Source of the DNA: an uncultured Bilophila sp.
GTDB lineage: Bacteria; Desulfobacterota; Desulfovibrionia; Desulfovibrionales; Desulfovibrionaceae
Length of the DNA stretch: 64,000 nt
Direction of reading: 5' to 3'
NCBI GenBank assembly: GCA_910585945.1
Contig: CAJUHZ010000013.1
Span: 1 to 64,000, forward strand
Of the stretch, positions 31,975 through 40,301 are shown piece by piece (position 1 is the first letter of the stretch; each line of letters starts with the position of its first letter). Below the pieces are notes generated by a model. It did not search any database and had not been told where the DNA came from. It saw only the letters and a list, made by a program, of their open reading frames with translations. The position numbers and the translations under genes were made by a program.

Positions 31975-31996
31975 AAAAAGCCCCACCGAAGCGGGG
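31975..31996 (-). terminator. Intrinsic terminator of Rha copy 2
   Basis: On the minus strand CCCCGC-TTCG-GTGGGG (six pairs with one G-T, UUCG-type tetraloop) is followed by CTTTTT. It lies 30-51 bp past the stop of Rha copy 2. Confidence 0.8.
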
Positions 31997-32025
31997 CCGG
32001 AGAATGTTCTACGGGCAGTGTATTT

Positions 32026-32724
32026 TTATCTGCGCAGACGATTGGGCAGGATTTTCTCCATCTCTCTGACAATGTAGAGCGGGGAATATTCGATTGCCCT
32101 GTCCATGCTCCAGTAGGAGGCCACAAGGGGGCTGGGCGAGACGGCTACGTCATGGAGCCAATTCAGGAAGATACTGGAAAAGCCTGTGATGCCCTCCGGC
32201 CCGAATTTGTAAATATCCACCAGCCCCAGCCCATCTTTCAGCAGGCGGCGGATTTCAGAGTCCGTTCTTGCGCGAAACGCCTCGACTTCCTCAAGGTAGG
32301 CTTCAAACTTGTCCTTGGCCGGAGTGGGCAAGGCAAGCTGCTCCGGCGCTGGCAACGCCCTGCGGGGACGCCTCTGCCGGGCGGAGGGCTTCTTTCTCTC
32401 CAGTTGTTCCCGCATGGAATTGAAAGCGGCGATGTAGGCCAGCTTCATGCCGAGAGCCTTCTTGCCCGTGTAACCCATAACAAGGAGCATGAAACCGTCA
32501 AAAAAGACGGTGAACATGGGCCGCGGCTTACCCTGTTCATCCGTATATTCCGCCCCGTCAAAATTGACGGCGCTAAACGATTCCGGGCAGTTACCGCACA
32601 AATTACGGATGTCTTTGAGTACGCGGTCATGCGGTTTGCCAAAATGCTCGGCGATTTTCTGCGATGTGGTCGCAGGCCTGCCATTGACCAAAGAAACAGA
32701 TGGGGCAATACTCTGTTCAGTCAT
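32026..32724 (-). CDS. Rha-family phage regulatory protein, copy 2
   Basis: A 232-residue twin of the protein at 28114-28815. Residues 1-151 (Rha domain and an Arg/Pro linker) are identical; from about 152 on, this copy reads ARTDSEIRRLLKDGLGLVDIYK and copy 1 reads MRTQQERERLFHTALDLVDVYK, homologous but diverged to the end. The pattern points to gene conversion of the N-terminal half or C-terminal diversification. It lies leftward in the late operon behind the HTH gene at 32805 and ends at a strong terminator. Confidence 0.85.
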   Translation of the reverse strand: MTEQSIAPSVSLVNGRPATTSQKIAEHFGKPHDRVLKDIRNLCGNCPESFSAVNFDGAEYTDEQGKPRPMFTVFFDGFMLLVMGYTGKKALGMKLAYIAAFNSMREQLERKKPSARQRRPRRALPAPEQLALPTPAKDKFEAYLEEVEAFRARTDSEIRRLLKDGLGLVDIYKFGPEGITGFSSIFLNWLHDVAVSPSPLVASYWSMDRAIEYSPLYIVREMEKILPNRLRR

Positions 32725-32764
32725 AATCTGACCTCTCCCGTAGGCCGATTGTGGTTAGGCCGTG
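32276..32764. repeat. 489-bp exact direct repeat, copy B (with 28367-28855)
   Basis: Same sequence and orientation as copy A, covering the 5' part and upstream flank of Rha copy 2. Regions immediately outside are unrelated or diverged. Confidence 0.85.
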
Positions 32765-32804
32765 TCAGGTGTTCGCTGCACATGACGCGGCCGTTTTCTT
32801 TCCC

Positions 32805-33032
32805 CTATTCCTCAGAAAGTTTTTTAGCTCGTTGTGTAATTGCCGAAGTTGTGACCCCGATGATTTTGGCCGTATCGCCGTTAGGAATGCCGTGTTTCAG
32901 GCAAGTATGCACAAGGTCTTGCCCAAATGCCGTCAATTTGCCCCCCTCGGAAACTGCTCTCTCTCGAATGCTGACGAGAAGGTCACGTTCTGCCTCAAGC
33001 TCCTGAATTTGTTTCTGGAAAGTGGAGACCAT
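32805..33032 (-). CDS. Small HTH protein upstream of Rha copy 2
   Basis: A 75-residue protein with an N-terminal coiled coil (FQKQIQELEAERDLLVSIRERA) and a C-terminal HTH (HGIPNGDTAKIIGVTTSAITQRAKKL). AAAGGAG precedes ATG 33032. The promoter in front has an inverted repeat between -10 and -35, so autorepression is likely. The unit HTH gene + Rha + terminator looks like a self-contained moron inserted against the late operon. Confidence 0.7.
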   Translation of the reverse strand: MVSTFQKQIQELEAERDLLVSIRERAVSEGGKLTAFGQDLVHTCLKHGIPNGDTAKIIGVTTSAITQRAKKLSEE

Positions 33033-33061
33033 AAACCTAAACTCCTTTTGTCTATTTTTTT

Positions 33062-33094
33062 GAAGTTTCTAAACAAGAAAACTTCTATTGTCAA
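33062..33094 (-). promoter_or_regulatory. Leftward promoter with embedded operator
   Basis: Minus-strand TTGACA (33094-33089), 17-bp spacer and TAGAAA (33071-33066). GAAGTTT and AAACTTC (33062-33085) form an inverted repeat covering the -10 and spacer. Surrounding DNA (33040-33120) is strongly AT-rich compared with the late genes. Confidence 0.7.
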
Positions 33095-33135
33095 CAAAAA
33101 ATTATTAAGAAAAATCTAGGGGAGGGGTGCTATCC

Positions 33136-33816
33136 ATGGCCGAACCAAACGCAATCAGTGACCTCCAGGCGGTGGATTTCGCCGTGGGCGGCGTCATCGT
33201 GGGCGCGTATGACGGTCTCCGGGACGACAAGCCAGAGGCGTTCAGGCGTTTCCTCGAACGCCCGGCAAAGGAAAAGATTTTCAGAGCCGAAAACGAAGAC
33301 CCGCCTTCTCTCATACGCCGGATTGCCCAGCATAACCCCGGAAAAAAGAGGGTGCCTGACCTCCCTGTGGTGGCGTATTACCGCTCCCCCGGCATCGTGG
33401 GCAATCAGAACGAGAAGCCTGTCGCCCTGGATGTGGAAAGGCATATTGACGATACCCCACGGGCCATGCGCCTGAGTTCAATCCCTGTCACGCTGTCGTA
33501 TTCGTTGCTCTGGTGCGCGTGGGACAAGCCGACGCTGGATAAAATCGCCCTGGCCTGGTTTGCCTATGTGGCGCATCGTGGACGCAAATACAGCCGATTC
33601 CACGTCCCCTACAGGCTCGGAAGCGAGCCAATAGAGATTCCGGCGTCCATTTCTGTTCCGCGTGAAATCCAGGCGGACAATGCGAGCGGAGAGCAGGCCG
33701 AAGGCCGTTTGTGGGCCGCGCGGGCACTCGTGGAAGTGAACACGCAAGTTCTTTACGGGCGCGAAGTTCAGCCCGTGGATGAAATCACCGCCCTCGGCCA
33801 AGTCCGGCTGATTTGA
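33136..33816 (+). CDS. Hypothetical baseplate-region protein
   Basis: A 226-residue protein (MAEPNAISDLQAVDFAVGG start; GGAGGGG upstream). Core elements: VVAYYRSPGIVGNQNEKPVAL, SIPVTLSYSLLWCAWDKPTLDK, HVPYRLGSEPIEIPASISV. It precedes the hub-like and spike genes by 13 bp, so a baseplate hub or initiator role is likely. No specific family is recognised. A GTG at 33127 was not chosen because it lies too close to the ribosome site. Confidence 0.6.
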   Translation: MAEPNAISDLQAVDFAVGGVIVGAYDGLRDDKPEAFRRFLERPAKEKIFRAENEDPPSLIRRIAQHNPGKKRVPDLPVVAYYRSPGIVGNQNEKPVALDVERHIDDTPRAMRLSSIPVTLSYSLLWCAWDKPTLDKIALAWFAYVAHRGRKYSRFHVPYRLGSEPIEIPASISVPREIQADNASGEQAEGRLWAARALVEVNTQVLYGREVQPVDEITALGQVRLI

Positions 33817-33829
33817 AGGAATAAAACCC

Positions 33830-34843
33830 ATGGCCGATGACAATCTGTTCAAGAAATTCGTCCACATCCGTTCCGGCAAGGAGTTCGACATAGGATTTTT
33901 GCGAGAGTCGAACTATATTGAAACTCTCGGTCTGGACGGCCCAAAGCTCATGATGAGTTGGGACGACCCCAACCGCTACCTCAAGGATGAGCTTCAAATC
34001 CGTGAGCAGGACGAAATCGAGGCGCACCTCTCGGATGACTGGGCTTTGGACGGAATGAATGTGAAACAGAAGTTCACGGTCATGGTTGACCCGTCCGCAG
34101 GCAGATTCCTCAAGTTCAACCTCATGGCCTCTCCGGTGTTCAAGCTCAAAATGCTGTCTGACAAGACGCGCATTTTCAGGCAAAGAGGAGTGGCGGAGAT
34201 TATCGGGGCGATTTCCGCAGGCTTCAAGGTTGACGCGGGCAAGTTCCCCGTGGTGGAGGACTACCACTGCATCGCGGGCGAACGCCCAAGCGCCATGCTG
34301 CGCCAGATTGCAGGCGAACAGGGCGGGCATCTTTGGTTCGGACGCGAGGGGTGGCACATCAAAACACTTTCTGCCCTCTTTGCCGAAGAACCAGCGTTCG
34401 AGTACCACTACGGGAAGCCCGGCGCTGATTTTCAAATTATCAGTTTTACAAGGCCAAGCCAGCAGTCGAAGATTCAGGAGCAGGCTGTGCGAGGTTTTTC
34501 CGGCTGGAATGACGTTCTGGGGCGCGTCAAGGCTCCCTCCGCAGGGCCGGTGCTTTCCAGGGCTTCCAAGTATGCCCCAAGTCTGAACGCATCGCAAAAT
34601 GTGCAAACTTTGGGGAACCGCCCTACGTCATCCCGTATTGCCATTGATTTTCAGACGCATGGCAATGGCTTTCTCACGCCGGGAATGGTGCTCAAGTTGT
34701 GGTGGCACAGGGCAACCCCGGACAGGCCATTGGATGAATCCCTGCCGGACAAGGTGGTGATAAGCTCCGTGGCGCATTTTTATTCGGCCCAAAAGTATTA
34801 TTGCCGCGTGAAGGGGGCGGTTCCCTTTGAGCCAACAGCCTAA
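33830..34843 (+). CDS. Baseplate hub-like protein (gpD/gp27-type candidate)
   Basis: A 337-residue protein placed immediately before the gpV-like spike, the usual position of hub proteins (T4 gp27, Mu gp44, P2 gpD). Strand-rich segments (VHIRSGKEFDIGFL, KLMMSWDDPNRYLKDEL, AEIIGAISAGFKVDAG, LWFGREGWHIKTLSALF) and a central YHCIAGERPSAMLRQIAGEQGGHLWF stretch resemble the hub's late-control-D-like fold, where residues near the middle bind the spike. It overlaps the spike gene by 17 bp. Family assignment rests mainly on context. Confidence 0.55.
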   Translation: MADDNLFKKFVHIRSGKEFDIGFLRESNYIETLGLDGPKLMMSWDDPNRYLKDELQIREQDEIEAHLSDDWALDGMNVKQKFTVMVDPSAGRFLKFNLMASPVFKLKMLSDKTRIFRQRGVAEIIGAISAGFKVDAGKFPVVEDYHCIAGERPSAMLRQIAGEQGGHLWFGREGWHIKTLSALFAEEPAFEYHYGKPGADFQIISFTRPSQQSKIQEQAVRGFSGWNDVLGRVKAPSAGPVLSRASKYAPSLNASQNVQTLGNRPTSSRIAIDFQTHGNGFLTPGMVLKLWWHRATPDRPLDESLPDKVVISSVAHFYSAQKYYCRVKGAVPFEPTA

Positions 34844-35657
34844 AATATACAGCGGCGAGTATGTGTCCGAAGTCGTGAGCGTTGACGACCCGAAGCACAT
34901 GATGCGCGTCCAGGTGCGCGTTTTTGATATTTTTGACGATGTGCCGGTGGCCGATCTGCCTTGGGCAACCTACCGACTCCCTCTTGGAGTGCGCCCTTCT
35001 GACGGCGGCTTGGTACCTGTCAAAGTCGGTGACTATGTGTGGGTTGACTTCCCGTTCAATGGGGATACTCGGCGGCCACGAATAACGGGGGGAGTACACT
35101 TTGCCCCCGAAGGAAAACCGAACATGCCCCCGGAAGCATGGGCCGGGCCGGGACAGTTTGACCACAAGCGCACCCCGGATGAACCCACGCCAGACGCGCC
35201 CGTGTACCATGAAGACATCGTGTTTCAGCAGAACGGGGTACTGGTTCAGATTACAAAACCCGGCGCAGCCCGGATAACCAACCTTGCCAGCGGGACAGCG
35301 GCGGAAATTACCCCGGACGGCGTTGTGGTCATCCATTGCGAGAAGGACTGCTTCCACAGCGTTCAGGGTAATTACCTCGTGGATGTGAAGGGGAATTACA
35401 CATTGCGCGTTGGCGGTGGCATGGATATGCAATCCCAGGGGCCGGGTACAGTCCAGTCCCAAGGAAATATGACGCTCGGAAGCGCCGCCGAAAGTCTGAA
35501 CCTTTCAGCAGCCAAGGAAGGTACGATGACCGGCCCCGGCGGCCTTGCCTTCTCCGGGCCTGCCAGCTTTGACAAGGGTGTGAATATCGGCGGCGATGCC
35601 AATGTCGCTGGCTGCGTGAATGACGCGGGCGGAAATACGAACCACCACTCGCATTGA
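34827..35657 (+). CDS. Baseplate spike protein (gpV/gp5-like OB fold)
   Basis: A 276-residue protein with an N-terminal OB-fold (about 10-95, YVSEVVSVDDPKHMMRVQVRVFD, VKVGDYVWVDFPFNGDTRRPRITGG), a linker, a beta-prism repeat region (about 150-230, VQGNYLVDVKGNYTLRVGGGM) and a C-terminal NHHSH. The HxH at the tip matches the metal-binding apex of P2 gpV-type spikes. It punctures the outer membrane on tail contraction. TTG 34827 is the start, 8 nt after GGGGG. Confidence 0.85.
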   Translation: MSQQPKIYSGEYVSEVVSVDDPKHMMRVQVRVFDIFDDVPVADLPWATYRLPLGVRPSDGGLVPVKVGDYVWVDFPFNGDTRRPRITGGVHFAPEGKPNMPPEAWAGPGQFDHKRTPDEPTPDAPVYHEDIVFQQNGVLVQITKPGAARITNLASGTAAEITPDGVVVIHCEKDCFHSVQGNYLVDVKGNYTLRVGGGMDMQSQGPGTVQSQGNMTLGSAAESLNLSAAKEGTMTGPGGLAFSGPASFDKGVNIGGDANVAGCVNDAGGNTNHHSH

Positions 35658-35711
35658 TGACGCGCAAGGCTTTTTTCTTGACTTTTGTATCCGATTGATT
35701 ACAGTTTTTTC

Positions 35712-35999
35712 ATGTTTACAATCGTTCGATCCGAAAAATTTGATAGCTGGCTGGCAGGGATAAGAGACCTGTCCACTCGCTCCCGTATCCTCAATCGGAT
35801 GGATAATATTCAAAAAGGCTCGCTTGGGGACTATAAGTCTTTAGGAAAGGGCTTATTTGAACTGCGAATCCATTATGGACCAGGATATAGGGTCTATTTT
35901 ACACGCAAAGATGATACTATCATCTTTCTCTTAATTGGCGGTGATAAATCATCTCAAACAAGAGATATTTCCGTTGCGCGCTCTATGATGGAGGAATAG
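35712..35999 (+). CDS. HigB/RelE-superfamily toxin
   Basis: A 95-residue protein of the 'addiction module killer' type: FDSWLAGIRDLSTRSRILNRMD, GDYKSLGKGLFELRIHYGPGYRVYFTRK and FLLIGGDKSSQTRDI are the family hallmarks (ELRIxxGPGYRVYF and LLxGGDKxxQ). Such toxins are mRNA interferases or related ribosome-acting RNases. The start MFTIVRSEKF at 35712 has a weak ribosome site. The antitoxin gene begins 1 nt after the stop. It is more AT-rich than its neighbours, suggesting a separate acquisition. Confidence 0.88.
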   Translation: MFTIVRSEKFDSWLAGIRDLSTRSRILNRMDNIQKGSLGDYKSLGKGLFELRIHYGPGYRVYFTRKDDTIIFLLIGGDKSSQTRDISVARSMMEE

Positions 36000-36000
36000 C

Positions 36001-36303
36001 ATGGACATGAGCAAATTCAAGCCGTTTGAAACGGCTGATTATCTGGACAGTGAAGAAATGATTGCTGAATACCTCACTGTGGCGGCTGAAGATCCGGATC
36101 CCGATATTCTCCTGATTGCCATTGCCAATGTGGCGAAAGCTCGCGGCATGGCAAAACTGGCTCAGGATTCCGGCCTTGGGCGTGAAAGTCTGTACAAGGC
36201 TCTCCGCCCCGGCTCAAAGCCCCGATACGAAACAATCTCCAAAATTCTTGCGGCCCTGAATGTGAAGATGCAACTGCTTCCGGCAAGGGCGGAAACAGCT
36301 TAG
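36001..36303 (+). CDS. HigA-like antitoxin (HI1420 type)
   Basis: A 100-residue protein with the conserved FKPFETADYLDSEEMIAEYL start and a C-terminal HTH (GMAKLAQDSGLGRESLYKALRPG) typical of the HI1420-type probable addiction-module antidote family. It neutralises the toxin encoded upstream and probably represses the pair. A strong terminator follows, and the pair lies between spike and capsid genes. Confidence 0.88.
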   Translation: MDMSKFKPFETADYLDSEEMIAEYLTVAAEDPDPDILLIAIANVAKARGMAKLAQDSGLGRESLYKALRPGSKPRYETISKILAALNVKMQLLPARAETA

Positions 36304-36336
36304 GCTCAAGCCGCTGCTTGTCATGCTTCCACTACG

Positions 36337-36364
36337 CCCCGCCCCTTTTGGAGCGGGGTTTTTC
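36337..36364 (+). terminator. Intrinsic terminator after the toxin-antitoxin pair
   Basis: CCCCGC (36337-36342) pairs with GCGGGG (36353-36358), with an inner CC/GG pair around TTTT, followed by TTTTTC. It separates the baseplate/TA transcript from the capsid-sheath operon, which therefore needs its own promoter in 36365-36470; no clear one is seen. Confidence 0.85.
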
Positions 36365-36487
36365 TTTCTTATCGTCAAATGCGCCACATCTGCATGAAAA
36401 GTTGTGTACTCTGCCGCATCTCTGTTGCCAGACTTGGGAAGCCTCCGCTGCGAGGCGAGCAAACCAACCTGACAACGGAGTGCAGCA

Positions 36488-38089
36488 ATGAGCAAAAACC
36501 TTGACGGGTACAAGCAGCAAGTTACCAACATCGTGACGCGCGCGCACCAGATGCGCTCCGCCCTGCTTGATCCCATCCTTGACGACAGCGGCAAGTTCAT
36601 CTCGGACAGCAAAGCCAGGGCCGAACGCCTGAAAGGGGCGGTGTCCAATTCGGTGTACGAAAGCACCGGCGAAAGCGCGCCCATGATTCTCGGCGCGCAC
36701 AGCAGGGCGCTTCAGGCGTTCTGTCAGCGGTATGGACGCCTCCCCAACGATGAGATACTGGCAAGCGCCCATCAGGCCATTGAAAACGCCATGATTGTCG
36801 GCAAGACGGGCAACGGCCTGCCCGGCGTCTTTGAATCCGCCGACATGAGCACGACCGAGGGCGTCATGATGCGCGACCGCATGGTGTCCCTCATCCTGCC
36901 GGTTCTCTTGCAGTCCGTCACCGCCCAGATGACGACCCTGATTCCGGGCCAGTTCAACCGTTCCGAGATGTTCCGCGTCCATCGCGTGGCAGGGAGCACC
37001 TTTGGCGACCTTCAGGCCGGAGACCGCATCGACTTCCGCTACAATGGCCGCTATGCCGTTATGGATCAGATGTCCGCTCCGTACCTTGGCGATGCGAGCA
37101 AAAAGCAGTTCGTCTTCGACAGCGCCACGGACCGCGGCAAACTGATGCCCATCAAGCCCGGCTCGGTGAAAATCCTCCACGACCGCAACATCGTGGCTCA
37201 TGATGACAATAACGGCCACATCCTCGGCGTGTTCGCCCTTGCCGGGGCGACCATCAACATCAGCGGAACGGTGGATTACTCGACCGGCAAGGTCACGGTT
37301 GACTTCAGCGCCGCTCCGGCGGCAGGCATCGAAATCCACATTGGCTATGATGTGGACATCGAGAAGGACTACAAGCTCATCCCCAAAATCGACCATCAGA
37401 TGGAATCCCGTGTGCTCGTTCCGCACGAATCGGCCATCACGGGCAGCGTCACCCTGCAAGCCCTCTGGGGCCTGCGCCGCGAGTTCGGCCTTGACGCGGA
37501 CAATCTCGCCATGTCGGGGATGCGGAACCTTCTCGCCGCCGACAAGGACCGCAAGATTCTGCGGGACATGTACTTCTTTGCGCGCGATGTGGTGGAGTGG
37601 AACCGCACCCCGAACGAAAACCTCACCCTGCGCGAACACTATGAAAGCCTGAACTCGGCGCTGCTTGAACTCGATTCCGCCCTGATGAAGCGCAACGGCA
37701 TCAGCGGCCTTGTAGGCCTTGTGGGCGACAACTTTGCCGTCAATGTCTTCCGCTATCTCCCGGCCCCGTTCTTCCAGGCCGCGCCGGGTTATCGCAGTGT
37801 GCCGCAGCCTCACTATGTGGGCCGCGTCTTCGGCCAGTTTGACCTCTACTGCGACCCCAATCAGGAAGACTACACCTGCCTTGCCTTCGCCCGCGGCTCG
37901 GAGCACGGCCAGACCGGCTACGTCTGCGGCGATGCCGTGCCCGCTCTCACGTTCCGCCATGCCATTCTGGGTGACCTCATCACCAGTTCCACGATGTGGG
38001 ACCTGGCCTACCGCGACCTCCAGCCCTTCGATGGGCGCGACTACATGATGAAGCTCAAGATGGTGTCCGGCGACAACACGGGTGAATAG
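36488..38089 (+). CDS. Major capsid protein candidate (P1 gp23-like position)
   Basis: A 533-residue protein with a helical N terminus (about 1-60), then an extended mixed fold with MVSLILPVLLQSVTAQMTTLIPG (about 135-157), YNGRYAVMDQMS and a C-terminal FGQFDLYCDPN, CLAFARG, GDLITSSTMWDLAYRDLQPF. The middle includes a beta insertion (GVFALAGATINISGTVDYST). Its length, high-quality ribosome site (GGAG, 7 nt) and position 473 bp upstream of the sheath gene match P1 genes 23 (major head) and 22 (sheath). The identification is inference from position and size. Confidence 0.6.
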   Translation: MSKNLDGYKQQVTNIVTRAHQMRSALLDPILDDSGKFISDSKARAERLKGAVSNSVYESTGESAPMILGAHSRALQAFCQRYGRLPNDEILASAHQAIENAMIVGKTGNGLPGVFESADMSTTEGVMMRDRMVSLILPVLLQSVTAQMTTLIPGQFNRSEMFRVHRVAGSTFGDLQAGDRIDFRYNGRYAVMDQMSAPYLGDASKKQFVFDSATDRGKLMPIKPGSVKILHDRNIVAHDDNNGHILGVFALAGATINISGTVDYSTGKVTVDFSAAPAAGIEIHIGYDVDIEKDYKLIPKIDHQMESRVLVPHESAITGSVTLQALWGLRREFGLDADNLAMSGMRNLLAADKDRKILRDMYFFARDVVEWNRTPNENLTLREHYESLNSALLELDSALMKRNGISGLVGLVGDNFAVNVFRYLPAPFFQAAPGYRSVPQPHYVGRVFGQFDLYCDPNQEDYTCLAFARGSEHGQTGYVCGDAVPALTFRHAILGDLITSSTMWDLAYRDLQPFDGRDYMMKLKMVSGDNTGE

Positions 38090-38101
38090 GAGGAAACACC
38101 G

Positions 38102-38560
38102 ATGAAAGTGACCATTGAAAACAAGGGTTCCGCCAGTCTTTCCATCAAGGGCCGCCATGGCTTCCATATCGACGCGCACTCCTCCGTTGTCGTGGAACTG
38201 CCCGACACGCCCGGCAGCGCGAACATGCTCCAGCGCCTGCGCCGCGAATATCCCGCGATGCGCGTTCTCGTGGAGAAGGGTAACGCCGCCAGTTCCCCCG
38301 GCGTCAATGATGCCCCCCATGCCCCGTCCGCTCCCGCCTCTCCCTCCGGTTCCCCCGCCGGAGGGGCGGACGGCGGCGCCGATGTGATGAGTGCGGAAAA
38401 TTTCGCGTCCCGCGCCAAAGTGACGAAGGGTGAGGCTGGCTGGTGGACAGTGACCGTCGAAGGTATCCGGGACATCAAGGTGCGCTCCGCCAAGAGCGAG
38501 GAAACCGCCATCGAAATGGCCTACGCCGAGTACATTCAAGGCCGGGACGCGGGTGAATAG
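38102..38560 (+). CDS. Hypothetical capsid-adjacent protein
   Basis: A 152-residue protein with two small ordered parts joined by a Pro/Ala/Ser/Gly linker (about 65-95). The N-terminal part (VTIENKGSASLSIKGRHGFHI, SSVVVELPDTPGS) is beta-rich; the C-terminal part (WTVTVEGIRDIKVRSAKSE) is a small alpha/beta unit. It could be a head decoration or accessory protein of the virion, judging from its place between capsid and sheath. Confidence 0.6.
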   Translation: MKVTIENKGSASLSIKGRHGFHIDAHSSVVVELPDTPGSANMLQRLRREYPAMRVLVEKGNAASSPGVNDAPHAPSAPASPSGSPAGGADGGADVMSAENFASRAKVTKGEAGWWTVTVEGIRDIKVRSAKSEETAIEMAYAEYIQGRDAGE

Positions 38561-38562
38561 CC

Positions 38563-40293
38563 ATGAAAAGCGTCATCACCAATGCGGCGGAACTCACCGT
38601 CCTTGAACCAATCGACAACACCTACAAGACGGGCGGCGGCCCGGTCAGCGTCGGAGGGTGCGTCATCCTTGCCGCCAAGGGCCGTCCCTTTACTGTGCAT
38701 GAAATCTTCGGCGTGGGCACAAGTCAGGAAGATACCTTCGGTTCTCCGCTTCCGAAAAAAGCCTACGGCATGGAAGGCCTGCGGCATCTCTCCGAAGCCG
38801 TCAAGGAATGCAACTGGGTTCAGGCCGTGCGGGTGGTGAACCAGCAGGAATACCGCTACCCGTCCCTCGGCTTTCTCATGTTCAGGAACTGCGGCGAATG
38901 GGATACCCAAACGGACTATGCGCCCGGAGATGTCGTTTCCTGCGATGGCAAGGAATACATTGCCGCGGCTGATGTGCCCGCTTCGGCCACGCCTCCCGTG
39001 ACCGGAACCGGCGAATGGCTGGAATACAGCGGCCCAGTTGAGAAGGACGCGCACCGCCACAACGAAAGCGTCATTGTCGGAGATGATGGCTTTTGGCTCG
39101 TGGTGTACCCCATCGACGGCGACGCCAGCACCCAGCGTACTGTACGCTTCGAGGATGTGGACAAGGAACGCCGCCGCTTCAAACTGGCGTTCTACGATGT
39201 GGACGACACCGGATATGAGTACGCCCTTGAATCGCACCTTGTCGGCATTGGCGAAGACGACAAGGACGATATGGGGAGACCGGCCTACATCGAAACCGTC
39301 CTTGAAACACAGTCCAAACGCTTCCGGTGCGATTTTCTTGAAGGAACCACATGGGAAGCGCTTGAACCTGCCCTTCTCGCCCTGGAAGACAAAAAGGCCA
39401 CCCCGCGGAGCTTCGGTTTTGAGGGCGGCGCCTCCGGCGGCCAGCCCGAAAATGACGACTGGTTCAAGGCTGTTGAACTGCTCCGGCGCGAGTCCATGCC
39501 GCTGAACATGATCTTCGCTGCTGGCATCACGGAACAGGACATCATTGCCCGTCTGGCTGAAATCGCGGACTTCCGCCATATCGGCTTCTTCTTCGATGTG
39601 CCCTCGTATCTCCCGCAGGAAAGCGCCCTTGAATGGCTCAGGGAACTGGGCCTCAACTCCCGTCATGCACGGGCCTATTATGCTCCGTATGAGGCCTCTG
39701 ACCCGTGGCGCGGCGGCAAGACGGTTTGGGGCGTTTCCGGGGCCATGGCCGCGGCAAAGGCGCGCGGGAACGCCATCTTCACGAAGAACGTGCCGGGCAT
39801 ACACTATTCCCCGGCCGGGGAGAAACGCGGCTACCTTTCGCGCACGGGCATCGCCCCGCTCTTCCCGGAGCAGAACCTCAACCGGGATACCTTTTACACC
39901 GCGCGGCTCAACCCGGTCATTGACATGGCATCGGGCGGGGCCTGCGCCGACGATGACCTGACGCAGTTTTTCCGCGAATCGTATCTTCGCTTCGGCTGGA
40001 TAAACGATGTTCTGGACTACATTGATCAGCGCTTTCTTGAAGCGGCCCGCATTGCCAAGTTCGAGCCGGACGGCCTGACGCGCGAAATCCTCTACGATCT
40101 GCTCAAGACCATCATGGATGAACTGGTCACTTCCGGCGCGCTGGTTCCGCCGCGAGAACCGGACAAGGACGGCACGAAACCGTACATCATCACCATCACA
40201 CAGGTCGAAATCGACCTCTGGCACTGCGAATGGGCCGTCTGCATCACCGGCGCGGCACGGCGCATTGCCGGACAACCCCGCCTCATGCGGTAG
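38563..40293 (+). CDS. Contractile tail sheath protein with carbohydrate-binding insert
   Basis: A 576-residue sheath protein. The C-terminal part has the conserved sheath features: AYYAPYEASDPW, PVSGAMAAAKARGN-like VWGVSGAMAAAK, FTKNVPGIHYSP, LNPVIDM and VLDYIDQRFLEAARIAKFEPDG, which form the contractile core. Residues about 110-152 (EWDTQTDYAPGDVVSCDGKEY ... GEWLEY) resemble a CBM5/12 chitin-binding-type module, seemingly inserted in the outer domain. On contraction the sheath drives the tube into the host. The order capsid-sheath parallels P1. Confidence 0.88.
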   Translation: MKSVITNAAELTVLEPIDNTYKTGGGPVSVGGCVILAAKGRPFTVHEIFGVGTSQEDTFGSPLPKKAYGMEGLRHLSEAVKECNWVQAVRVVNQQEYRYPSLGFLMFRNCGEWDTQTDYAPGDVVSCDGKEYIAAADVPASATPPVTGTGEWLEYSGPVEKDAHRHNESVIVGDDGFWLVVYPIDGDASTQRTVRFEDVDKERRRFKLAFYDVDDTGYEYALESHLVGIGEDDKDDMGRPAYIETVLETQSKRFRCDFLEGTTWEALEPALLALEDKKATPRSFGFEGGASGGQPENDDWFKAVELLRRESMPLNMIFAAGITEQDIIARLAEIADFRHIGFFFDVPSYLPQESALEWLRELGLNSRHARAYYAPYEASDPWRGGKTVWGVSGAMAAAKARGNAIFTKNVPGIHYSPAGEKRGYLSRTGIAPLFPEQNLNRDTFYTARLNPVIDMASGGACADDDLTQFFRESYLRFGWINDVLDYIDQRFLEAARIAKFEPDGLTREILYDLLKTIMDELVTSGALVPPREPDKDGTKPYIITITQVEIDLWHCEWAVCITGAARRIAGQPRLMR

Positions 40294-40301
40294 GAGCGGA
40301 A

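Noticed and set aside
31960..33006. Plus-strand frames opposite both Rha genes
   Set aside because: They are shadows of the Rha coding strand; both copies share them only because the DNA repeat is identical.
36332..40275. Very long minus-strand open frames opposite the capsid and sheath genes
   Set aside because: They mirror genuine plus-strand genes with good ribosome sites and recognisable folds; GC-rich codon use leaves the opposite frame free of stops.
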